This document shows, piece after piece, positions 56,457 through 64,000 of a DNA stretch of 64,000 bases. The translations under genes were made by a program, and so were the position numbers. Location of the stretch: contig NC_088654.1 of assembly GCF_964019385.1 (NCBI RefSeq), positions 18,496,657-18,560,656 on the forward strand, written 5' to 3'. The DNA comes from Sycon ciliatum (lineage: Eukaryota > Porifera > Calcarea > Leucosolenida > Sycettidae). Below the pieces are notes generated by a model. The model had not been told where the DNA came from, ran no database searches, and worked only from the letters and a program-made list of their open reading frames with translations. Within the stretch, counting starts at the first letter, position 1. Every line of letters begins with the position of its first letter.

Positions 56457-56895
56457 TGTAGTAGAATTATTCTTCACGTGCACAGGCTCCACACAACATC
56501 AGGCCACAGCAACTACAGGAAATAAAATAATCTACTATCACGGTATTAAGAATGTATAAAGGTACTAGGTTGAGACAAGGAAATAATCAGAACTGTCGGA
56601 AGACTCAAGATTCAAGAACAACAACAAGCCAGACCAAGACCTCGCTGACTTCACTGCTGTCGATGCGCGCGTTCGTGCATCAAAAGAACAAAAAACTGAA
56701 CTGTGATTGTCACCGACGTCATAGATTACGTAGTGACAGAAATAATTAATCTGACATAAAAATATCAAGAGTACGAAAAAAATACATTATCAAGGCTGGA
56801 GAGACAAAGTCACAGTCATAGAGTAGGAAGACATGAATGACAAAGAGAAGTGAAATGTAATCACAATGCTCAAGATCAGTGACCATTTTATAACA
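56457..56895 (-). repeat. 3' LTR of the gypsy element
   Basis: In element sense it starts TGTTATAAAATGG and ends CTACTACA, with canonical TG...CA ends. I count four mismatches against the other LTR. Confidence 0.95.
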
Positions 56896-56906
56896 CCTGT
56901 CCCCCT
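56896..56906 (-). other. Polypurine tract
   Basis: In element sense AGGGGGACAGG lies directly before the 3' LTR, the usual plus-strand primer position. Confidence 0.85.
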
Positions 56907-56929
56907 GATAACATGTTCACTGACAATGG

Positions 56930-58309
56930 CTAGTCATTGTAGCGAGCAGGGCGTTGCAGGTCAGCTCTGCTTCGGAGGTTGCGAGCGGGCTCTTCATCAG
57001 TGGCAGTTGGTGGGTCGAAGTCGACGCTCATAGCCATATCAGTCTCAGGATCGTTGTCATGCTGCTCGACATTGGCATCCAAACATGCACCATCTTCGGA
57101 GCCATTGGAATCTCGCTTGAGGAGATCGACGTTCACAGTCTTCTCAGCTCCAGAGGTTTGATGACGAATGACGACAGTGGATGCACTGACGATGTCACGA
57201 ACACGCCAGCCACGCTCGTATGGTACAGAACGCTTCTGCCGTCGTTCAGGACGTCGCAACATCACTGCATCGCCAGGACTATACAGGCATAGTACGTTAA
57301 CATCAGGACTATCGCCGCTCGATAACTCTTCTTCAATCAGATTGCGGATAGCCGCGGATCTCTGTGCAAGCTTGTCTACCCATGCACTTGCAGACATCGT
57401 GCCGTTGGCAATGGGTGACTCAACAATGAACCTTGCTGGCTGCCATCCGACCATGGCTTCCATTGGCGATAGATGGGTTGCCGAGTGGGGTCTGTTAAGA
57501 TAGTAGAAGAGCAGGGTACGGAGATCAGACTTCCAGTCGGATGAGTATTCAAGGACCTTCCGGATCAATCCAATCAGGGTGCGGTTTGCCCTCTCCGCTG
57601 CGCCTTGGGATTGTGGGTGTCTCACAGCACCTGTGCGTACTCTGACTCCAAGTGACTGAAAGAGTGACTCGACGACTGCATTCGCGAACTCTGTTCCATT
57701 GTCACATCGCACAACATCAGGGGCACCCCACATCTGGCAGACCTGCACAAATGCACTGGCGACTGAAGCAGCATCATGACGACGAAGGGGTACCACTTCA
57801 ATCCACTTCATGAATGCATCCACACACATCAGTACACAGTGGTAATCATTCGTGCCATCCGAACCCAACTCCAGGGTATCGATGACAACTTCAGACCATG
57901 GGCGGCAAGGAATATCAGGGCGAGTAGCTGCAATAGCGGGTGCTCTGCTTGGGTTAGCTGCTACACACTGCCCGCAATTCGCAACATACGCTTCACAAGC
58001 AGCAGCGATCTTCGGGAAATAACATCGACTGCGGATCATCTCATACATAGTCGACCATGACGCATGTCCTGAGTTGGTATGCGTTACATACAGCACTTTC
58101 CGTACGAGAGCAGCTGGGATAACAGGGACTTGTTTAACGCCGTCTAGTGGCAGCTTGAGGCTGCGATACAGCACGCCATCTTGCACCACCAGCTGAGAGC
58201 GAACTCTTGCGTAGGACTCATCGACAGGCAGATCATGCTGTATACCATGTATCACTGCTTCGACTACGTCATCTTTCAGCTGTGATGCCTTGATACTCTC
58301 TAGCGTCAC
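56930..58309 (-). CDS. Gypsy integrase (pol 3' part)
   Basis: A 459-codon frame. The zinc-binding HHCC region is visible as HTNSGH...CGQC (about residues 75-115). The DDE core has D in VVIDTLELG, D in VRCDNGTEF and E in QGAAERANRTL, the last being the usual integrase signature. A C-terminal domain follows with PGDAVMLRRPERR and a basic/acidic tail; no chromodomain is evident. The GTG first codon overlaps the TGA ending the RNase H frame, but the frame is open farther upstream and reads sensibly (SKNPPSNGVT, VIGPVTLESI). The two parts therefore belong to one polyprotein joined by a -1 shift between about 58350 and 58430. Whether this is a mutation or programmed shift is unclear. Confidence 0.85.
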   Translation of the reverse strand: MTLESIKASQLKDDVVEAVIHGIQHDLPVDESYARVRSQLVVQDGVLYRSLKLPLDGVKQVPVIPAALVRKVLYVTHTNSGHASWSTMYEMIRSRCYFPKIAAACEAYVANCGQCVAANPSRAPAIAATRPDIPCRPWSEVVIDTLELGSDGTNDYHCVLMCVDAFMKWIEVVPLRRHDAASVASAFVQVCQMWGAPDVVRCDNGTEFANAVVESLFQSLGVRVRTGAVRHPQSQGAAERANRTLIGLIRKVLEYSSDWKSDLRTLLFYYLNRPHSATHLSPMEAMVGWQPARFIVESPIANGTMSASAWVDKLAQRSAAIRNLIEEELSSGDSPDVNVLCLYSPGDAVMLRRPERRQKRSVPYERGWRVRDIVSASTVVIRHQTSGAEKTVNVDLLKRDSNGSEDGACLDANVEQHDNDPETDMAMSVDFDPPTATDEEPARNLRSRADLQRPARYND

Positions 58310-59439
58310 GGGACCAATAACACTTGCTCGAGGCGTTGCAGCTGCTGTGACACCATTGCTAGGTGGATTCTTCGATGCTCGGTAAAGCTGACCCAGGTAG
58401 CCGGGACACGTGTTAGTGCGTCGGCAGGATTCTGCTCGGACGGGATCCAGTCTACCTCCACTCTGGTTTCAGTGGTGACCATCAGGTCTGCAATGATCTG
58501 CAAACGTCGCTGTACGAGTACATCGTAGAGACCACTCATCCTGACTCTGCGTACGTTGTTGGCGATGGTGTCAATCCAGGCAGCAACAGTCTTCGAGTCT
58601 GTTACGAGACGCACTTGCTTGAACTGCCAATTGATAGCCAGGTTCAAGCCCTTGATCGCTGCGTCTAGTTCGGCGACGTTGATATGGCGTTTATCGTCAT
58701 GCTGCCGCAGCCACGATCTATCTTCGATCTTCTTGCCATCCACCATTAGCACAGCACCATAGCTCACGTCAGAGGCATCGACATACAGCGTGCACTCGAC
58801 AGGGTTAGGGACATGCCAGACGCCATGCGCAGGATCACCATTAGCGCTAAGCCTGGAAGCCAGCTCCTTGCAGCACTGAACGAGTGTGTCGGATAGTGGC
58901 TGGTCCAACGACGCGTGCGGCTCAACCATCCTCTTCAAATAACTGCAATACGGCCGTAACCACCCGCACAAGGGTACGTGCCCGGTCAGCTTGCCACACC
59001 AGCTTGCCAAGGTGCGTCGTGTCAGGTTCTCAGGAAGGGATACGTCCAACCCAGGTCGACGAGACCAGTACGTACTTCCGTCGTCATCTTGGTGTAGTTG
59101 CAAGCCCAATACTCTTGTAGCAACCAACGGCTCGGCAGGCTTTGTCGGCAGTCCATACTCCAACAACTTGGCTGCTACGGCATCGGAGCAGGCATTCGGG
59201 CTTCGGATATCGTCGATGTAGCTATCGACGGCTGGAAACGATCGGGTCACCCACTGGACAATGGCTGTCATAATCTTAGGGGCGATGTTGAGGCCGAATC
59301 CCATTCTCGTCATCGCATAGGCACGACCCTGCCACACCACGGTCTGGTAGCGCTGTAGCTCGGGAACAACGCGTACTTGTAGGTAGGCTTTCTTGATGTC
59401 GAGGAGGCAGAAGTCCTCAGGCTTGCCATCACGCCTCCA
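58306..59439 (-). pseudogene. Gypsy reverse transcriptase and RNase H (pol middle part)
   Basis: Same frame as the gag-protease part but after an in-frame TAA (59440-59442). The RT fingers/palm start as FCLLDIKKAYLQVRV. The catalytic box is VDSYIDDI. RNase H shows LYVDASDVSYGAVL, then NVAELDAAIKGL, RLVTDSKTVAAWI and VDWIPSEQNPADALTRVP. All expected acidic residues appear present. Only the upstream stop and the downstream frame change mark it as defective. It ends at the TGA at 58306. Confidence 0.85.
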
Positions 59440-61113
59440 TTACCGGAGCGTATCAGCACATACTGGAGCCTCTTGTCCTGGTTGTGACTTGAGTCGATCA
59501 TTGAGTAGACGATAGTCAAGGCACGGTCGTACGGGGGTGGAGGTCTTGTGCTCTTGGACTTGTGCCAACAGAGGCAGTACTGCAGCTGGTTCACCATGTA
59601 TCTTCGGATCGTGCGGCACAAGCCAGTCATCATCAATCCATTGCTTGATGGCATCCTGGAACAATTGTTCCTGGTCTGCGGAGAGCTTGTTACGGGAATA
59701 TTCTCCAATGCCATGACCAACCGGGCCATTTGGAGGTAAGCCGTCCTTCCATGTCCACTTCACTTGCCAGTACTTCTTATCAGCCAGCCATCGCGCCTCG
59801 CCATCAGGTAGGGTTAGTATGGTATCTTGGCCATCACGGGATACACTGGCATACGGCGACGGATGTGGAAGATCTGCTGCAGCGGTCACGCCACGTGGCG
59901 GCTTGCCGGGACCGAACACAATACCGCTCAGCACATTGTCGTCATCATAGCGAAGCTGGAGACCAGACGAGGCGGCGATGACGTCTGCTCCAATCAGGAA
60001 CTCTGCCTGAATGGCCTCCAAGCTGTCAACCACATGGACTGTGGCCCCAATGGCAGGTAGCATAACAGCATCGTCCAGGCGCTGCAGTTGTAGCGAGGTG
60101 CGCCCGTGAATCTTCAAGGGCTGGCCATCCAGTGCCACAAGACTGTCACTCTTGTCGGGTACGATTGGCAGCTGAAGTCGGCGGGCACATGCCAAATCGA
60201 TTAGTGTATGAGTGGATCCAGTATCGATGACAGATACGATACGTTCCCACGGCACTGCGTCAGGCGGACGAATATCGAGAAACATCCGGACCAGGGACCC
60301 GCTGGTGGTTTGGTTCATTGTGCAGAGCACATGGTTCCTCCGCTTTCCACCGTCCTTGACAGCAGCTGCCTTGCCTTTCTTGGAGGCCTCCCACTCCGTT
60401 CGATCGCGACAGTCTGCTCTAGTGTGGCCAGGGTGCTCGCAAAACGAGCAAATCACATTGTTCCTTCTGGATCCATCTCTCGTCTGCCGCTTAGGGCAGA
60501 ATCTACGAATGTGGCCCACTTCCTGACAGTGATGGCACATCACACTGGATTTGGTGGTACTGCTGCCAGGAGCCGCCGCTGCTGCTGCAATGCTTGGAGC
60601 TTGGGGCAGATCAGATTGGCGTAGTGCTCGCACCTTGCTCAAAAGTGCGGCCATTTTAATTTCCTCACCGGCAAAAGACAATCGCACTTGTTTTGGAAAG
60701 TCACTAGGCAGACCCGCAATGAACTGTTTGACTACCATGGGGTCATCTCTGCCACCACTGTTCCCTGCAATCTTGGCCAGGCGTTGCAAGTCTGCCGCAA
60801 ATGCGTCTGCAGACTCATCCGTCCGTAACCTACGCTGCACGAACAGTCTGTAGGCTTCTGATTTCGAAACACAGAACGCTTCTTCGAATTTCGCTTTCAC
60901 GTCAGCTGGCTTCTGTTTACTGGAATCCTCCATCCCATCGTATACTAGGAAGGCATCGCCGGACAAGAACAGCGGAAAATGTTTCGTTTTATCTGTGTCC
61001 GAGGTCCATCCTTGAACAGTGCATAATACTCTGAACTTTTCCCAAAATTCAGGGAAGCTCTCTCCTGGCGTGCCCTTGAAGGCCCTCAGGAACGAATCTA
61101 ACTTTATCGACAT
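59440..61113 (-). CDS. Gypsy gag, protease and start of reverse transcriptase
   Basis: I start at the Met of MSIKLDSFLRAF because the frame's earlier start codon overlaps the primer binding site. The gag region includes an AFLVYDGM stretch and a FIAGLP motif (FIAGLPSDFPKQVR), usual in retrotransposon gag. Two CCHC knuckles follow, CHHCQEVGHIRRFC and CSFCEHPGHTRADC (about residues 193-235). The protease active site is VIDTGSTHTLID (about 295). RT begins with a PVRPCLDYRLLNDRL stretch. The frame ends at TAA (59440), inside RT. Confidence 0.85.
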   Translation of the reverse strand: MSIKLDSFLRAFKGTPGESFPEFWEKFRVLCTVQGWTSDTDKTKHFPLFLSGDAFLVYDGMEDSSKQKPADVKAKFEEAFCVSKSEAYRLFVQRRLRTDESADAFAADLQRLAKIAGNSGGRDDPMVVKQFIAGLPSDFPKQVRLSFAGEEIKMAALLSKVRALRQSDLPQAPSIAAAAAAPGSSTTKSSVMCHHCQEVGHIRRFCPKRQTRDGSRRNNVICSFCEHPGHTRADCRDRTEWEASKKGKAAAVKDGGKRRNHVLCTMNQTTSGSLVRMFLDIRPPDAVPWERIVSVIDTGSTHTLIDLACARRLQLPIVPDKSDSLVALDGQPLKIHGRTSLQLQRLDDAVMLPAIGATVHVVDSLEAIQAEFLIGADVIAASSGLQLRYDDDNVLSGIVFGPGKPPRGVTAAADLPHPSPYASVSRDGQDTILTLPDGEARWLADKKYWQVKWTWKDGLPPNGPVGHGIGEYSRNKLSADQEQLFQDAIKQWIDDDWLVPHDPKIHGEPAAVLPLLAQVQEHKTSTPVRPCLDYRLLNDRLKSQPGQEAPVCADTLR

Positions 61114-61127
61114 TCTCTGAATCAAAC

Positions 61128-61145
61128 TCCCGGGTTTCGGCACCA
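61128..61145 (-). other. Primer binding site, tRNA-Phe
   Basis: In element sense TGGTGCCGAAACCCGGGA is complementary to 18 nt at the 3' end of animal tRNA-Phe including CCA. It lies 6 nt inside the 5' LTR. Confidence 0.85.
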
Positions 61146-61151
61146 AGTCGC

Positions 61152-61590
61152 TGTAGTAGAATTATTCTTCACGTGCACAGGCTCCACACAACATCAGGCC
61201 ACAGCAACTACAGGAAATAAAATAATCTACTATCACGGTATTAAGAATGTATAAAGGTACTAGGTTGAGACAAGGAATTAATCAGAACTGTCGGAAGACT
61301 CAAGATTCAAGAACAACAACAAGCCAGACCAAGACCTCGCTGACTTCACTGCTGTCGATGCGCGCGTTCGTGCATCAGAAGAACAAAAAACTGAACTGTG
61401 ATTGTCACCGACGTCATAGATTACGTAGTGACAGAAATAATTAATCTGACATAGAAATATCAAGAGTACGAAAAAAATACATTATCAAGGCTGGAGAGAC
61501 AAAGTCACAGTCATAGAGTAGGAAGACATGAATGACAAAGAGAAGTGAAATGTAATCACAATGCTGAAGATCAGTGACCATTTTATAACA
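61152..61590 (-). repeat. 5' LTR of the gypsy element
   Basis: 439 bp, same length as the partner. CCCT of the target-site duplication follows it. Confidence 0.95.
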
Positions 61591-62870
61591 CCCTGATATG
61601 CGAATTTATTTTGCATACTCGGTCAATGGGTCCTTGAACCTTTCCCTCCAGATTGGGAACTGCCAACGATAGTATGCCACTGACCAGTGCCTTACTTGTA
61701 ACGTACCAATGTACAATGAACATGAGTATTTCGACAACACATCTAAGCCTCAGCAGCAACATAAGCCTTACCGTCAAGAAGGTGAACTCGCGTTCTTCGC
61801 ACACTGTAGGCAAGGGCAAAGAGATAAAAATGGATCTAAATCCGAACAACATCAGCACACGTTTCCGTAAATGAAAGGGTGAGCATAAGCAAAAATTAAT
61901 AATGAATCGAAGGAAACTGGTCAACTCAGAGATCACCTGTCATCAAGTATTCCGTAAAAGGAGGCCTCGGCAGCGGAAAAGCTAAATTTAGAAAGGAGAT
62001 CCTGTCAGCTTTTCCATTATTTATTGCATTCCGCCCAAAAAGCACACTTTTCGTAAATGAAAGAGTCAACACAAGCAAATGAATCAAAGGGAACTGGTCA
62101 ACTCACCTGTCATTGAGTAATATTCCGCGAAAGGATGTCTCAGCAGCGCCGAAACGAAATAATCCAGGCCAGGAGACAAAATATCCGAAACAGCTCATGC
62201 AAGAAGCAGTTCCAAAGAAGGAAGTAGTACAGTTGTTTGTAGTTCCTCGTGCATGCACATCCGAAAAGCCAACAACAAAAAGTCTGCAATGCACACGCAT
62301 GCGGCCAGCCGGCCGCGCGATGGTACGAGCGTAGGCCATGGAGCAGCTCCCTGGTCCAGGACCAGGTACCGAGCATCTTACGTAGAAACTTACGTAGCTA
62401 CGTAGACAACGTGTCTGAATAGCGGTGTCGTTAGGTAGCGCCATGTGAACACAATAACAGAAAAGCTGACAGGATCGCTTTTCTAAATACAGGTGCTTCG
62501 ACGGCACTCCGTGGCGCATCAAGGAGGCATCTGGGGCCCAGGCAGCCCGCCCGTAAGCGCACCACCGTATCAGGTATGCGCAGGTGGAGCAGCAGAGCAA
62601 GATGTGTGCCGGACACTCACCATCATCCGGTCGACTGCATGGTTGTGCGAGTTTACACAGCCGCCACTCATTACTTGCTATTGCTTGCAGAAGGCCAGAA
62701 TTTTTTTTGCTCTCGTTTTCTCTAAAGCTAGTTGGTTTACATGGTTTATACCCGTACCTGAGCATGGATCCTACTCAGCAGCGGATCGCTGGTATTCCTC
62801 GTTTGAGACCGCGGCGACGGCAGCGTCGGCCCTGACCAACAAGCCTCGGGCGTAGGCCCCGGCGGATAAT
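61591..62870. repeat. Family R copy 5, right part
   Basis: Continues the sequence interrupted by gypsy, through the MITE at 61984, to the CAAGCCTCGGGCG end also seen at 27690. No gene is seen; the 220-codon minus frame at 62103-62765 crosses the MITE border and is not credible. Confidence 0.7.
61984..62488. mobile_element. MITE with GATCCTGTCAGCTTTTC ends, third copy
   Basis: Mirrored ends as at 51039. The interior differs by a GCCGGCCGCGCGATGG block shared with 17300 and 26310. Confidence 0.7.
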
Positions 62871-63179
62871 GCTCGGGAATTAGGCCCATTCTGCTTTTCA
62901 TTATGCTCGCATTCTGCTCGCAAAACACCCACATTCTGCTCAATTCTGCTCCATGTCAGTGATGACATGTACATTAGAGTATTACTTGAACTTCATTATA
63001 GATCAATGTAATACAATAGACAAGTTCCTCTTTTCTTGTACAAGTGGTGCGGCAAGAATTTTAAAGCAGAGGAATGCCTTTGGTGTTTTACAGATCTAGA
63101 GGTCAGCAAAGTAGGAAATAGACCTGCGAGGTGTGTGACTCCATACACTTGCTGTAGCACAGGTGGTCATTATGCAAAA
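62871..63179. other. Region with no recognised feature
   Basis: Includes a short triple repeat of CATTCTGCT-like motifs near 62888-62950. No gene is seen. Confidence 0.4.
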
Positions 63180-63371
63180 TCATGAGACAGACCTTACACG
63201 GGAGATTTCAGCTTCCTCCGCTATGTCCAGGCTTTGCCACTCTTCGCCAGACTGGCCTTCCGTGTCCACTGGTGTATCATCTTCGTCGTCAAGAATATCA
63301 ACAATTATAAGATCTTCTTCGGCGGAATCGAAGTCGGCTGATCTGTCACGTACATCACCGAATTCCGCCAT
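63180..63371 (-). CDS. Possible first exon of an acidic protein
   Basis: An ATG in good context (GGCAATGGCGG) opens MAEFGDVRDRSADF, then a strongly acidic run with VDILDDEDDTPVDTEG. Near the end, CCGT/GTAAGG could be a 5' splice site, after which the frame soon stops. I do not recognise the protein. It could equally be a chance frame; the acidic composition and start context are the only support. Any remaining exons would lie to the left, in family R DNA, which speaks against it. Confidence 0.25.
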   Translation of the reverse strand: MAEFGDVRDRSADFDSAEEDLIIVDILDDEDDTPVDTEGQSGEEWQSLDIAEEAEISRVRSVS

Positions 63372-63494
63372 TGCCGCACACAGAGCATATCAGGGTCGCA
63401 GGTCAAGACACTAAATTACCAGCCCACAATTCAACATCCAGGCAATGGTAATGAACTAAAGTACAACAAAAAGTAAAACATTAATATCCCTTTA

Positions 63495-63739
63495 CAGTAG
63501 AACATCGATTATCCCGCGATCCGGCCTTTCCATTTCTGAAGGCACCAGCCCAAATTTGGGCTAAAATGGCATGTAACGATTCACAAGGTGTTGCAAAACT
63601 CCTCTATAGAGCTTATGCATACCCGTCACGTGGTCATGAACAACGACCAAAAATGTCCAAGTACAGTGAGTCTGAGCTGAGGCGAATCTTCGAACGACCA
63701 GGGGCCATACACGAGACCGTCCTGATTAGCAGATTACTG
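63495..63739. mobile_element. TA-flanked pogo/Tigger-like MITE
   Basis: The left end CAGTAGAACATCGATTATCC closely resembles pogo/Tigger termini. The right end, TTACTG before TA, is its inverse for the first bases only. It is 245 bp and non-coding. Confidence 0.55.
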
Positions 63740-63828
63740 TATATCACCTTATTTTCGGTGTTGTAAAATTTCGGTAAAAGCCAACCCCTGACCTTTCGGT
63801 GTAAGGATAAATTCGGTATGCATGGCAC

Positions 63829-63862
<34 letters not shown>

Positions 63863-64000
63863 GGCTCTTGCATGCACTAATCACTAATGTCACTAATGTA
63901 ATATCTCCGGCTAGCTAGGCTCCACATAATGTACGGCTTCATTCACATGCGCCATGATGAGGTCACCAATTTCCTAGCCTCATGCATGAAAGAGATCCAC
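63740..64000. other. Right edge with poly-A tract
   Basis: A run of 31 A at 63830-63860 follows TTTCGGTGTAAGGATAAATT, which suggests a retroposon 3' end or a simple repeat. No gene is seen. Confidence 0.6.

Larger units (their letters stand above)
56457..61590 (-). mobile_element. Ty3/gypsy LTR retrotransposon, nearly complete
   Basis: The 5134-bp element has 439-bp LTRs, a primer binding site, gag, protease, reverse transcriptase, RNase H, integrase and a polypurine tract, all in minus orientation. CCCT flanks it on both sides (56453-56456 and 61591-61594). The uninterrupted target, TTTTCCCTGATATGCG, is seen at 50583 and 15925. Integrase after RNase H places it in Ty3/gypsy and not Copia. 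I see one nonsense codon and one frameshift in pol. Confidence 0.95.

Noticed and set aside
62103-62765. 220-codon minus-strand ORF
   Set aside because: It crosses the border of a MITE and has no family resemblance.

Overview
The window is accessory DNA from a eukaryote, most likely a marine invertebrate animal. I cannot name the taxon. There are no operons or ribosome binding sites. It has CA microsatellites, a 60-bp satellite, terminal-inverted-repeat (TIR) elements, LINE 3' ends, a Ty3/gypsy element primed by tRNA-Phe, a DIRS-type element and Penelope-like elements (PLEs). Apart from the transposon genes, only one protein gene looks real: a 416-residue type II membrane protein resembling a glycosyltransferase, present twice.

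Layout. 1-6.9 kb: a TA-flanked TIR transposon whose right arm has grown into about 4.1 kb of 60-bp satellite. 7.1-14.0 kb and 35.4-47.2 kb: two copies of one segmental duplication, each carrying a LINE end, CA tracts, a zinc-finger remnant and the 416-aa gene. A THAP transposon interrupts copy 1. A DIRS element, a TTAA-flanked element and a folded-back PLE interrupt copy 2. 14-19 kb, 25.5-27.7 kb, 48.9-52.1 kb and 53.9-62.9 kb: copies of one composite repeat family (called R here), with nested palindromic elements (family X), MITEs and LINE fragments. 19.0-20.4 kb: a 591-bp tandem repeat, each unit with a hammerhead ribozyme-like motif. 20.4-23.4 kb: ten tRNA-like genes in two opposed tandem blocks. 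23.8-25.2 kb: a second folded-back PLE. 28-32 kb: GC-rich minisatellites. 32.6-34.3 kb: nested palindromes around a tyrosine-recombinase fragment. 56.5-61.6 kb: a nearly complete Ty3/gypsy retrotransposon with LTRs that differ at only four places I could find. 63-64 kb: a small TA-flanked MITE and a poly-A tract.

How the parts relate. Because repeats recur, several insertions can be compared with an empty site inside the window. These are DIRS with no target-site duplication, the TTAA element, gypsy with CCCT, and a retroposed fragment with a 12-bp duplication. (ATT)n tracts occur at many module joins, and in at least one case the tract is the 3' tail of a LINE. The two PLE remnants share a protein architecture in which an AT-hook or acidic low-complexity stretch separates the two halves of a GIY-YIG endonuclease.

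Limits. Family names rest on motifs read by eye. Most transposon genes here are broken. Repeat boundaries are accurate to a few bases where TIRs or duplications define them, and otherwise approximate.
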